Below are positions 48,067-56,597 of a stretch of 64,000 nt of DNA, piece after piece; position 1 is the first letter of the stretch; each line of letters starts with the position of its first letter. The stretch is from Burkholderia sp. BCC0322 (lineage in GTDB: Bacteria; Pseudomonadota; Gammaproteobacteria; Burkholderiales; Burkholderiaceae), in the NCBI RefSeq assembly GCF_902833045.1, contig NZ_CADFDU010000002.1, positions 620,001-684,000 on the forward strand, read 5' to 3'. The notes below the pieces were generated by a model, which worked only from the letters and a program-made list of their open reading frames with translations, made no database searches and was not told where the DNA came from. The position numbers were made by a program, and so were the translations under genes.

Positions 48067-50634
48067 TTACTGGCGATGCCGCTCTTCGTGACCGCCTTGC
48101 GGCGGGCTGCTCGGGTGTGGCGCCTCGACGTGCGGCGCCGGTTGCGGCCGCGGTTCCACGTGCGGTGCGGGCGTCGACGGGCGCGGTTCCATGCGTGGTG
48201 CCGGTTGCGGTCGCGGCTCCATACGCGGCGCGGGTTGTGGCCGCGGCTCCATGCGCGGCATGTCATGCACGGCGAGCGCCGGCGGACGGTACTCGTTCAC
48301 ACGTGGCGGCGCGACTTCGCGATGCGGCGCCGGTTGCGCGAATTCGGGGCGAGGTTGCGGCGCAGGTGCCGCCCGTTCCGGTTGCGGTTGCCCATGCTGG
48401 GCCGGCGTCGGGAAATCGGGGCGCGGACGCGGCTGCGGAATCTGCGCGGTGTTGTCCAGCCGCGGTTGCGGCAGCGCGCGCGGCGCTTCGTTCCGGTCGC
48501 CGGGCTGCGTGCCCAGCGGAGTCGGCATGCCTTCCGGATGCGGCACCGCTGCGCTGCGCACGGGCGGTAGCGCATTCTGTCCCGCCGCGTGGAGCGCGGT
48601 CGGCGGAGCAGGGCGCTGACGTTCCATCGGCGTGTGCGGCTGCATCCACGCGGGCGACGGTGCCTCGGTTGCGTGTGCGTTGCCGATGCCCGCCGGACCG
48701 TTGTTCGCTACCGGCGGATGCGGGACGCCGTTGCCGGGCCCGACTGCCTGATGCGGCATCGGGTTGCCGGGGGCCTGCGGCATGCCGCCGGTGGCGAAAC
48801 GCGGTGCGTTGGGGTTTTCGCCGTTCGCCGGCCGCGCGACATTCGGCATGCCCGGTATCGGCGCTCCCGGCCGCCCGGCCTGCACGGCGGCCGGCTGGCC
48901 ATCGCGAGGCGCTCGAGCCGGTTGCACGACGGGGCCGTGCGGATTCACGAGCTGCACGTTGTGCATCGCCCATGCGCCGCCGCCCGGCTTGCCCGGAATG
49001 CGGATCGGGCGAGCCGTATAGTCGGCCGGCACATTCGTTTTCACGACGGGGGCGCCGGCGCCCGGTACGCGCCCGCCTTGCTGCGCGAGGTGGGCTGCGG
49101 CCTGGTCGCGATACGCGGCCGGCACGGCGGGATTGCGCGTCGCGATGTACGGGTGCTGAGCAATCGCCGCAGGCGGACGGTAGCTCGCGTTGCGCAGCCC
49201 GCCAGTAAAGCTCTGGCGCACCGGCGCAATGCCCGGTGTCCCCGGCGTGACGTGCGCGTTGCGCCATTGCTGCGGATCGACGTGCTGCGAGAAGTGCGCG
49301 ACCGGCTGGCCGTGCACGAACGCGGAGGCCGGTACGGCCGTGATCGCGTGCGGCGCGCGGAAGTTCACGTATGTCTTGTTGATGTTGGTGATGTTGGTGA
49401 TGTTCGTCACGTTCACGGTCTTGTTCACGTTGACGTTGTTCACCACGATGTTGCGGTTCACGCGGTCGTAGTAGTGCGGGCTCCAGCCGCCCCAGCCGGG
49501 ATGCCACGGTTCGCCCGGGCCGAGCGCGAACCACGCGCAGCCGGCCGCGGCGACGCCGCCCACTGTGAGCGCGACGCTCCAGTCGGGGCCGCCGCCACCG
49601 CCCACGAACGCGACGAGCGCCGGCGCATAGACTGGCGGCTGGCTGACGACCAGCGGGCCCGGTACCCACGCCCAGCGATCGTCCACGTATGCCCAGCGGC
49701 CGTAGTGATACGGCGCGAAACCCCACGGCGCGTCGTCGACCCACGTCCAGCCCCACGGCGCCTGCCAGATCCAGTGGCCGTCGTGGTACGGCGCCCAGTC
49801 TGCCGGCGTGTCGTTCGGCACCCATACCTGGCCGTAATTCGGGGTTTCGCGCCACGTGCCGTTCGCGTCGAGATCCTGGTAGCCGGGAATGTCGCGGGAC
49901 ACATAGCGGGCCGACACCGAACGCTCTTCGGCTGCGTCGCGGCTGGCGGCCCACTGGTCGAGCGGATCGGGGCCCGGGGCGGCGGATTGCTGCGCGACCT
50001 GCAGGTCGGTGCCCGTGAACGTGACCTGCTGCCGGGGCGACAGCGGGTACTGGCCATTGCTGCCGTAGACGGTTGCACTGCCGCTGCGCACCGTGACCGT
50101 CGTGCTCGCGCCGTTCGGCGCGACGTCGACGCGATAGTCGCCGGGGCCCGTGATGCCGAGCGCGAGATTGGGCGTGTCGATTTCGTACGATCCGCCGGCA
50201 GGCAGATCGCGCACGTGCGTCGACACGGTGCCGAGCCCCACTTTCAGCTGGGTCGTCGTGTCGTCGAGGTTCAGCACGGACAAACTCGTCGACTCGCCGA
50301 GCCGTACCGCGGTCGAGCCGATGTGCAGTTCCGAACGCGCTCCGGCATCGTTCCAGAGCTGGTCGCCGGTCGTCAGCGGCCGGTTTACGGCGGCATACGA
50401 CCACGTATCGGTGCCGGCCGGCTCGGTCGTCACGGCGCCCGACAGGTAATTGAGTCGCGCGACACGGCTGGGCGGATCGCCGCCCGGTTGCCGTGCTGCT
50501 GCCGCATAGGGCGGGGCGCCGGCCGATTGCGCGAATGCGGGGGGCAGTGCCGCAAGCGCGATGAACGCGAGCAGCGTGCAGCGGGCGGTTCGCTTGAGCG
50601 TGAACAGGGTGGCCATGGTGAGCGTCTTCGTCAT
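48067..50634 (-). CDS. Large secreted FecR/DUF6600-domain protein with a Pro-rich repeat tail
   Basis: 855 residues. A signal peptide (to AFA near residue 35) is followed by a FecR-like beta domain (about 60-210), a Trp/Tyr-rich DUF6600 region (about 245-350; GHWIWQAPWGWTWVDDAPWG and similar), an Asn/Val stretch (NIVVNNVNVNKTVNVTNITN) and a long Pro/Gln/Ala-rich tail. The last 65 residues hold tandem copies of a ten-residue unit PAPRMEPRPQ, then PAPHVEPRPQ variants. It is probably exported to the periplasm or envelope; the function is unknown. The start could also be the ATG at 50616. A sigma-70-like promoter lies at 50704-50733. Confidence 0.85.
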   Translation of the reverse strand: MTKTLTMATLFTLKRTARCTLLAFIALAALPPAFAQSAGAPPYAAAARQPGGDPPSRVARLNYLSGAVTTEPAGTDTWSYAAVNRPLTTGDQLWNDAGARSELHIGSTAVRLGESTSLSVLNLDDTTTQLKVGLGTVSTHVRDLPAGGSYEIDTPNLALGITGPGDYRVDVAPNGASTTVTVRSGSATVYGSNGQYPLSPRQQVTFTGTDLQVAQQSAAPGPDPLDQWAASRDAAEERSVSARYVSRDIPGYQDLDANGTWRETPNYGQVWVPNDTPADWAPYHDGHWIWQAPWGWTWVDDAPWGFAPYHYGRWAYVDDRWAWVPGPLVVSQPPVYAPALVAFVGGGGGPDWSVALTVGGVAAAGCAWFALGPGEPWHPGWGGWSPHYYDRVNRNIVVNNVNVNKTVNVTNITNITNINKTYVNFRAPHAITAVPASAFVHGQPVAHFSQHVDPQQWRNAHVTPGTPGIAPVRQSFTGGLRNASYRPPAAIAQHPYIATRNPAVPAAYRDQAAAHLAQQGGRVPGAGAPVVKTNVPADYTARPIRIPGKPGGGAWAMHNVQLVNPHGPVVQPARAPRDGQPAAVQAGRPGAPIPGMPNVARPANGENPNAPRFATGGMPQAPGNPMPHQAVGPGNGVPHPPVANNGPAGIGNAHATEAPSPAWMQPHTPMERQRPAPPTALHAAGQNALPPVRSAAVPHPEGMPTPLGTQPGDRNEAPRALPQPRLDNTAQIPQPRPRPDFPTPAQHGQPQPERAAPAPQPRPEFAQPAPHREVAPPRVNEYRPPALAVHDMPRMEPRPQPAPRMEPRPQPAPRMEPRPSTPAPHVEPRPQPAPHVEAPHPSSPPQGGHEERHRQ
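48160..48265 (-). repeat. In-frame tandem repeat encoding PAPRMEPRPQ units
   Basis: About three to four copies of a 30-bp unit at the 3' end of the DUF6600 gene encode PAPRMEPRPQ and close variants. The copies differ at third positions, so they are not a fresh slippage product, but the array could still vary in length between strains. Confidence 0.7.
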
Positions 50635-50703
50635 TATCGCGGCGCGTCGATTCGTGCCGCTGAGTTCACAATATCCGCTCGGCCTGTTTCAATGCTCGGT
50701 GTT

Positions 50704-50733
50704 TTGTAAGGCGAATGGCACACGATGTAACAA
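50704..50733 (-). promoter_or_regulatory. Candidate promoter of the DUF6600 gene
   Basis: On the minus strand TTGTTA (50728-50733) and TTACAA (50704-50709) are 18 bp apart, 70 bp upstream of the start. They are bracketed by a 7-bp inverted repeat GTTTTGT (50701-50707) and ACAAAAC (50730-50736). Confidence 0.4.
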
Positions 50734-50778
50734 AACCTGTCGATCGTGCGCCGTTGTCGCGCAGATGCAATGCTGGCG

Positions 50779-51486
50779 TCAAGCGGACGTAAGCCACCCG
50801 TCGAAAACCTGCTGTCCGGGCACGGTGACGCGCAGGACGCGAGGCCGTGCCGCGCGTTCGATCCAGCCGTGCGCGCAGAAGCTCTCGAGCAGCGCTGCGC
50901 CGAGTGCGCCGCCGAGATGCGAGCGCCGCTCGCTCCAGTCGAGACAGCCGCACGCGAAGCGGCGCCGGCGCGTGCGCTGCTGCGCGACGTCGATGCCCCA
51001 TTGCGCGAGCGCCTGGGTGCCGAGTTCGGTGGTCTCGATCGCATCACCGTCGGCCAGCAGCCAGCCGCGCGCGGTGAGCCCGTCGAAGATGCGCACCGCG
51101 AGTTCGCCGGCCATGTGGTCGTAGCAGGTGCGCGCATAGCGCAGTTCGGCCGGGACCGTGCGGGACGGCGCCGGAACCGGGCGATGCGGCGCAGCCGCGC
51201 GGGCGACGTTCGCGAGCGCCTCGAGCGACGCCGCGATGTCGGCCGACGCGATCCGGTAGTAGCGATGCCGGCCGCGCACGTCGAGCGCGAGCAGGCCGCC
51301 TTCGGTCAAGCGCGCGAGGTGGGCGCTTGCAGCGGACGGCGACAGCCCCGCGATCATCGTCAGTTCGCCTGCCGGTCTCGCGCTGCCGTCCATCAGCACC
51401 CACAGCATCGCGGCGCGTCCGGGGTCGGCGATCAGTGAGCCAATGCGGCTCAGGCCCGGAAAGTGGTGGTCGTCTTGGTCGGTCAT
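50779..51486 (-). CDS. ArsR-family helix-turn-helix regulator
   Basis: 235 residues. The N-terminal half is an ArsR/SmtB winged helix: LIADPGRAAMLWVLMDGSARPAGELTMIAGLSPSAASAHLARLTEGGLL holds the helix-turn-helix (GLSPSAASAHLARL is the recognition part), then LALDVRGRHRYYRIA forms the wing. The C-terminal half (about 110-235) has cysteine residues in FACGCLDWSERRSHLGGALG, a region that could bind a ligand or metal. It lies 144 bp upstream of the DUF6600 gene on the same strand. The effector is unknown. Confidence 0.87.
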   Translation of the reverse strand: MTDQDDHHFPGLSRIGSLIADPGRAAMLWVLMDGSARPAGELTMIAGLSPSAASAHLARLTEGGLLALDVRGRHRYYRIASADIAASLEALANVARAAAPHRPVPAPSRTVPAELRYARTCYDHMAGELAVRIFDGLTARGWLLADGDAIETTELGTQALAQWGIDVAQQRTRRRRFACGCLDWSERRSHLGGALGAALLESFCAHGWIERAARPRVLRVTVPGQQVFDGWLTSA

Positions 51487-51681
51487 CGTCGTGTCTCGTC
51501 AGGCGGGATGATCTTCAGTGTAGTGGGCGCGCGCATTCGATGTTTCGCTTTTGGCTGAAATGTCGGATGCAGCGGCGCGGGCCCGTCGATGCGGCGGAAC
51601 CGCGCTGCGGCCGCTTGCGGCGCGCGCGTAGAATGGCCGAAAGCGGCCGCAGCGGGCGGCCGCACGTGACACGATGCAACG

Positions 51682-51822
51682 ATGAAGACGATTTTCTGTT
51701 TGCTGGCGGCCGCACTCGTTTGCGCGGCCTGTGCGCAGGGCGGTGCGGGTGCGGCCGGCGAACGCGGCGGCAGCATCGAGATGTACGGAACGATCGACCA
51801 GGGCATCACGGTGCGCCGCTGA
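51682..51822 (+). CDS. 46-residue lipoprotein-like peptide
   Basis: Short frame with normal codon bias: MKTIFCLLAAALVCAACAQG at the N-terminus forms a lipoprotein-type signal with Cys17 as the likely lipidation site (the -3 position is Cys, so the lipobox is imperfect), followed by a Gly/Ala linker and SIEMYGTIDQGITVRR. The last segment resembles the first beta-strand of Burkholderia general porins (SSVTLYGVIDAGI-like, from family knowledge). No clear ribosome site precedes it. It could be a genuine small envelope protein or a porin-derived remnant. Confidence 0.55.
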   Translation: MKTIFCLLAAALVCAACAQGGAGAAGERGGSIEMYGTIDQGITVRR

Positions 51823-51952
51823 CCGGAGCCGGCCGTGCGCGCGCCGGGCACCGCTCCGGCAGCCGCGCCATACGGGGCGCCCCGCGGCGCGTTGCCGCAG
51901 TGCAACGTATAATGGCCCGATTACAGCGCCCCTGCCGCCTGGAGCCAACAAG

Positions 51953-52465
51953 ATGTCCCAACCGTCCCCCGTACCGGCCGCCCTCGATCGCACCGAAACC
52001 GTATTTCGCTTCCTCGCCGAGCCGTCGTCGGTGAACTTCGGCGGCAAGGTGCATGGCGGCGCGCTGATGAAGTGGATCGACGAGGTCGCCTATGCATGCG
52101 CGGCCGTCTGGTCGAGCCGCTATTGCGTGACGGTCAGCGTCGGCAACATCCGTTTCCAGCGTCCGATCATGGTCGGCAATCTGGTCGAGCTGAAGGCGCG
52201 CGTCGTTGCGACGGGCCGCACCAGCATGCACATTCATGTGTCCGTGCATGCCGGCGATCCGAAAGGCGGCATGCTGCGCCAGACAACCGATTGCCTCGTC
52301 GTGTTCGTCGCCGTCGACGAGAACGGCAACCCGGTGCCGGTGCCGCCGTTCGTGCCCGAGACCGATGAACAGAAGGTGCTCGCGAAATATGCGGCCGACG
52401 TGCGGGCCGCGCTCGACAAGATCGTCGAGATGAAACCGGAAGAGGTCGCGAAGGGCGCGGTCTGA
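51953..52465 (+). CDS. Acyl-CoA thioesterase (hotdog fold)
   Basis: Hydrolyses acyl-CoA to the free acid and CoA. The 170-residue protein has the hotdog-fold active-site region NFGGKVHGGALMKWIDEVAYACA (the FGGKVHGGALMKWIDE part holds the key residues) and RIVATGRTSMHIHV-like VVATGRTSMHIHVSVHA, as in the YciA/cytosolic thioesterase group. GGAG eight bases before the ATG is the ribosome site, and TATAAT (51908-51913) is a likely -10. It is convergent with fumC. Confidence 0.9.
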   Translation: MSQPSPVPAALDRTETVFRFLAEPSSVNFGGKVHGGALMKWIDEVAYACAAVWSSRYCVTVSVGNIRFQRPIMVGNLVELKARVVATGRTSMHIHVSVHAGDPKGGMLRQTTDCLVVFVAVDENGNPVPVPPFVPETDEQKVLAKYAADVRAALDKIVEMKPEEVAKGAV

Positions 52466-52509
52466 CCGCCGCGGGCGCCGCGCATCGCGCCGCGCCCGTC
52501 GTCCTGCCG

Positions 52510-53904
52510 TTACTGCGACCCGATCATCTGCTCGGGACGTACCCACGCATCGAATTCCGCCTCGGTCAGGTAGCCGAGCGCGAGCGCGGCCGCCTTCAGC
52601 GTCGTGCCTTCCTTGTGCGCCTTCTTCGCGATCTGCGCCGACTTGTCGTAGCCGATGTGCGGATTGAGCGCCGTCACGAGCATCAGCGATTCGTTCAGCA
52701 GCAGGTCGATCCGCGAACGGTTCGGCTCGATGCCCACCGCGCAGTGGTCGTTGAAGCTCTGCGCGCCGTCGGCGAGCAGCCGCACCGACTGCAGCACGTT
52801 GTGCGCGATCATCGGCCGGAACACGTTCAGCTCGAAATTGCCGCTCGCGCCGCCGACGTTGACCGCGACGTCGTTGCCGAACACCTGGCAGCACAGCATC
52901 GTCACGGCTTCGGACTGCGTCGGGTTCACCTTGCCCGGCATGATCGAGCTGCCCGGCTCGTTTTCAGGAATCGACAGCTCGCCGAGCCCGCAGCGCGGCC
53001 CGCTCGCGAGCCAGCGCACGTCGTTCGCGATCTTCATCAGGCCGGCCGCAACCGTCTTCAGCGCGCCGTGCGCGAACACCAGCGCGTCGGCGGCGGCCAT
53101 CACCTCGAACTTGCTCGGCGCCGTCACGAACGGCAGTTTCGCGAGCCGGCCGATTTCATCGGCGACGCGCACGGCGAACTCCGGATGCGCGTTCAGTCCC
53201 GTGCCGACCGCGGTGCCGCCGAGCGCGAGTTCATACAGGTGCGGCAGCGCCGATTCGACGTGACGGATGCCCTGGTCGAGCTGCGCAACGTAGCCGGAAA
53301 ACTCCTGGCCGAGCGTGAGCGGCGTCGCGTCCTGCAGGTGCGTGCGGCCGATCTTCACGATGTCGGCGAACGCCTTCGACTTCGCGTCGAGCGTCGTGCG
53401 CAGCGTGCGCAGCGCCGGCAGCAGGTGGTTGACGATCGCGTACGCGGCCGCGACGTGCATGGCGGTCGGGAACACGTCGTTCGACGACTGGCCGCGGTTC
53501 ACGTCGTCGTTCGGATGAACCTTGCGCGCTTCGCCGCGCTCGCCGCCCATCAGCTCGCTCGCGCGGTTCGCGATCACCTCGTTGAGGTTCATGTTGGTCT
53601 GCGTGCCCGAGCCCGTCTGCCACACGGCGAGCGGGAATTCACGCGGATGCTTGCCGGCGATGATTTCGTCGGCCGCGTCGATGATCGCGCGCGCCTTGTC
53701 GTCGGCCAGCACGCCGAGCGACTGGTTCACGGCCGCTGCGGCGCGCTTGACGATCGCGAGCGCGTGGATCAGCTCGGGCGACTGCTTCTCGGTCGAGATC
53801 CGGAAATTCTGCAGCGAGCGTTCGGTCTGCGCGCCCCAGAGCCGGTCGGCCGGCACGGCGATCTCGCCAAACGTATCGCGTTCCATCCGAACTGCTTCGT
53901 TCAT
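52510..53904 (-). CDS. fumC: Class II fumarate hydratase
   Basis: Iron-independent fumarase of the citric acid cycle. The 464-residue tetrameric protein has the family start [25 protein letters not shown] and the signature [15 protein letters not shown], which holds the catalytic serine loop. The exact start could also be the ATG three codons downstream. It lies downstream of a MATE transporter gene on the same strand, with a 155-bp gap that should contain its own promoter. Confidence 0.96.
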   Translation of the reverse strand: MNEAVRMERDTFGEIAVPADRLWGAQTERSLQNFRISTEKQSPELIHALAIVKRAAAAVNQSLGVLADDKARAIIDAADEIIAGKHPREFPLAVWQTGSGTQTNMNLNEVIANRASELMGGERGEARKVHPNDDVNRGQSSNDVFPTAMHVAAAYAIVNHLLPALRTLRTTLDAKSKAFADIVKIGRTHLQDATPLTLGQEFSGYVAQLDQGIRHVESALPHLYELALGGTAVGTGLNAHPEFAVRVADEIGRLAKLPFVTAPSKFEVMAAADALVFAHGALKTVAAGLMKIANDVRWLASGPRCGLGELSIPENEPGSSIMPGKVNPTQSEAVTMLCCQVFGNDVAVNVGGASGNFELNVFRPMIAHNVLQSVRLLADGAQSFNDHCAVGIEPNRSRIDLLLNESLMLVTALNPHIGYDKSAQIAKKAHKEGTTLKAAALALGYLTEAEFDAWVRPEQMIGSQ

Positions 53905-54059
53905 GATCCACTCCTCCAGGAAAGGGGAAAGGCCACGCGTCGTCGCGCGGCATCAGACGTAACCAGACGTATCGTGAGGCGGTCGCGCCGCTCGCGCGGC
54001 GTCTTGGGGGCTTCAGCCGACTAGCATAGCGCCGGCTCGGATTTCGTGTCTTGTCGCGC

Positions 54060-55448
54060 TCAGCGCGATGACGTCACGAGCGACGCGCTCTTCAGATGGA
54101 AGCGCCATGCCATCAGCACGGCCACGCTTGCGAGGCCGGCCGCGAGGCCCCACCAGAGGCCGCGGGCGCCGAGGCCCACGTGGAAAGCGAACCAGTAGCC
54201 GGTCGGAAAGCCGATGCCCCAGTAGCCGAGGGTCGCCGCGAGCATCGGGATGCGCGTGTCCTTCAGGCCGCGCAGCGCACCCGACCCGACAGTCTGAGCG
54301 CCGTCGACGATCTGGAACACCGCGGCGATGCCGAGCAGCGACGCGGCGAGCGACACGGTGGCCGCGTTGGCGGGATCGTCGAGGTTCAGGTACAGGCCGA
54401 CGATCGCATGCGGCGCGACGACCAGCACGATGCCCGACAGCGTCATGAACGCGACACCGAGGCCGAGTGCGACGAAGCCCGCATGCCGCGCGGCGACGGG
54501 TGCCCCGGCGCCGACCCAGTAACCGACCCGCACGTTGGCGGCCTGGCCGATCGCGAGCGGCACCATGAACGCCACCGACGCGACGTTCAGCGCGATCTGG
54601 TGGGCGGCCAATGACGTCGCGCCGAGGACGCCGATCGTCAGGCCGGTCGCGAGGAACAGCGTCGACTCGACCCCGTACGTGATCGCGACGGGCCAGCCGA
54701 TGCCGATCAGTTCGCCCATCATCGGCAGCTTCGGGCGCGCGGCGGTGACGAAATGACGGAAGCGTTGCCGGCCGTGCAGCAGCCAGATCAGTGCGAGCGC
54801 GGTGAGCCAGATCGTGATCGTCGTCGCGACCGCCGAACCGAGGAAGCCGAGGCGCGGCAGCCCGAACGCGCCGTGGATCAGCCCGTAGTTCAGTACGCCG
54901 TTGACGCCGACGCCGCCGATCGACACCCACAGCAGCCGGCGCGCTGCGCCGATCGCCGGCAGGAATGCGCGCATCAGCCCGACGCCGATCAGGCTGCCGA
55001 GCGCGGCGAAGCGCAGGATGCCCGTGTATTCGCCGACGTGATGGGCGAGCAATGGCGGCTCGTGGAACATCAGCAGGATCGGTTCGGACAGCGACAGCGC
55101 GATGATGGCCGGAATCGCGAGCAGCACGGACAGCGCGAAGCCGGTCCAGTAGATGTGCGGGACGCGCTCGTCGGCCTTCGCGCCGCGCGCGTGCGCGACG
55201 CTGACGCTGACCGACGACAGCACGCCTTGCAGCACGGTCACGATGACGAAGAAGAAGTTCGCGCCGAGTCCGCCCGCCGCGAGCGAATCGGGGCCGAGCG
55301 AGCCGAGCAGCACGGTGTCGGTGACGCTCATCGCCATCTGCGACAACTGTGCGATCGCGAGCGGCGCTGCGAGGCGCGCGGTATCGGCGGCGTGACTGGA
55401 CAGGGATGGCGGCGCGGCAGCCGTCCGCGTAAGACCGGAATGCGACAT
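54060..55448 (-). CDS. MATE-family multidrug/sodium efflux transporter
   Basis: 462-residue inner-membrane transporter with about twelve helices, matching the NorM-type MATE family. Characteristic segments are PLAIAQLSQMAMSVTDTVLLG at the N-terminus and FAALGSLIGVGLMRAFLPAIGAAR in the middle; the second half repeats the fold (GWPVAITYGVESTLFLATGLTIG). MATE pumps exchange cations or drugs for sodium or protons; the substrate is unknown. It is the first gene of a minus-strand pair with fumC. Confidence 0.9.
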   Translation of the reverse strand: MSHSGLTRTAAAPPSLSSHAADTARLAAPLAIAQLSQMAMSVTDTVLLGSLGPDSLAAGGLGANFFFVIVTVLQGVLSSVSVSVAHARGAKADERVPHIYWTGFALSVLLAIPAIIALSLSEPILLMFHEPPLLAHHVGEYTGILRFAALGSLIGVGLMRAFLPAIGAARRLLWVSIGGVGVNGVLNYGLIHGAFGLPRLGFLGSAVATTITIWLTALALIWLLHGRQRFRHFVTAARPKLPMMGELIGIGWPVAITYGVESTLFLATGLTIGVLGATSLAAHQIALNVASVAFMVPLAIGQAANVRVGYWVGAGAPVAARHAGFVALGLGVAFMTLSGIVLVVAPHAIVGLYLNLDDPANAATVSLAASLLGIAAVFQIVDGAQTVGSGALRGLKDTRIPMLAATLGYWGIGFPTGYWFAFHVGLGARGLWWGLAAGLASVAVLMAWRFHLKSASLVTSSR

Positions 55449-55583
55449 GGAATGGGCGCTCGCGCGGGTGCGGGCCCGCGCTATATGTATTTATTTTGAG
55501 AGAGGGCTAGCTTACGGCTTTATTCGAACCGTGTCGAACGCGCGCGCCGATGGCCATGTCGCAGGCAGGGGGAACCGTCGGCC

Positions 55584-55802
55584 CTAGGCTTCGCGCACGG
55601 CAATGCGCGTATCGCCGAGCAGGACGACCTGGCCCGCGCGGATCTTGCAGGTCTTGCGCAGTTCGACCGCGCCGTCGACTTTCACCGCGCCGGACGCGAC
55701 GATCAGCTTCGCGGTGCCGCCGCTGTCCGCGAGGCCGGTGATCTTGAGAAGGTTATGCAGCTCGACGTATTCGCCGGTCAGCGTGAAATCCAGGTTGGGC
55801 AT
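55584..55802 (-). CDS. S4-domain RNA-binding protein, YbcJ type
   Basis: 72-residue protein consisting of a single S4 RNA-binding domain: MPNLDFTLTGEYVELHNLLK at the start, then GLADSGGTAKLIVASGAVKVDGAVELRKTCKIRAG, the alpha-L motif. It resembles E. coli YbcJ. Its RNA target is unknown. A longer frame upstream starts in a region with no support. 135 bp separates its stop from the MATE gene start. Confidence 0.85.
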   Translation of the reverse strand: MPNLDFTLTGEYVELHNLLKITGLADSGGTAKLIVASGAVKVDGAVELRKTCKIRAGQVVLLGDTRIAVREA

Positions 55803-56072
55803 GACGAAGAGGGGGCGCAATGCGCGGGAGGAGTCGCCCCGCATCATACGGCACCGCGGGCCGGTGCGCGAGCGCGGCCGGCTGCCGCACGTAGTTGTTA
55901 GGGAGTGTGAGCCATTCGTCAGCAAATGAAACGGTGGGTAACAGTCTGAGAGATTCGAGAACCGGCCGCGCGGGCCGCGGGTCTTTTGTCGTACCTGCTG
56001 CGTATTGCGGCGGGGGACGCAACGGGCCGCATCGCTGCGGTCCGGGCTCACGACTTCCTGAGGAGAATTGCC

Positions 56073-56474
56073 ATGTCCAAGATTCGTACGATGCTGATCG
56101 GTGCCGCACTGACGGCGTTCGCCACTTCGGCCGCATTTGCCCAGACGGGCGCGGCGGTGCAGGGCGCAGCCGGTGCCGGCGTGCAGGCGCAGACGCCGGC
56201 TGCGGGCGCCGGTGCCGGCATGCAGGGTAGTGCGGGCGCGAACGCGCCGGGCAATGCGGTCGGCGGTGCAACCGATGCGGTCGGTGCGGCAGCCGATGGC
56301 GCGAAGGATACGGCGTCGTCGGCCGTCCACTCGGCCAAGAAGCACACGAAGCACGCTGCGAAGTCGACCAAGAGCCATGTCGGCTCGGCCAAGGCGAAGG
56401 CCGGCGAAGCGACCGAAGGCGGCGCATCGGTCGGCGCGGAGGGCGGTGCGTCGGCCCAGGGCGCCATGCAGTAA
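56073..56474 (+). CDS. Secreted Ala/Gly/Lys-rich protein, H1-like tail
   Basis: 133 residues. A signal peptide (MSKIRTMLIGAALTAFATSAAFA) is followed by Gly/Ala/Gln low-complexity sequence and then a Lys/His/Ser/Ala-rich basic segment (HSAKKHTKHAAKSTKSHVGSAK) that resembles bacterial histone-H1-like tails. AGGAG seven bases before the ATG at 56073 is a strong ribosome site; the upstream in-frame ATG at 55986 is unsupported. The combination of export signal and basic repeat tail suggests an envelope or extracellular polyanion-binding protein. Function is unknown. Confidence 0.75.
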   Translation: MSKIRTMLIGAALTAFATSAAFAQTGAAVQGAAGAGVQAQTPAAGAGAGMQGSAGANAPGNAVGGATDAVGAAADGAKDTASSAVHSAKKHTKHAAKSTKSHVGSAKAKAGEATEGGASVGAEGGASAQGAMQ

Positions 56475-56534
56475 GCAGTGCCGGGCGCCGCGCGACGTTC
56501 GTCCACGACGGTGTGTCGCGACGGCGGTCATCCG

Positions 56535-56570
56535 GCGGCCCGGTTCGCGTTGCGCAAGTCGGGCCGCTTT
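56535..56570 (+). terminator. Possible terminator after the secreted Ala/Lys-rich gene
   Basis: GCGGCCCG and CGGGCCGC arms are separated by 17 bases and followed by TTTC. The loop is long and the U-run short, so this is only moderately supported. Confidence 0.45.
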
Positions 56571-56597
56571 CATGTGTCGATGCGATCGGGCGCGCCG

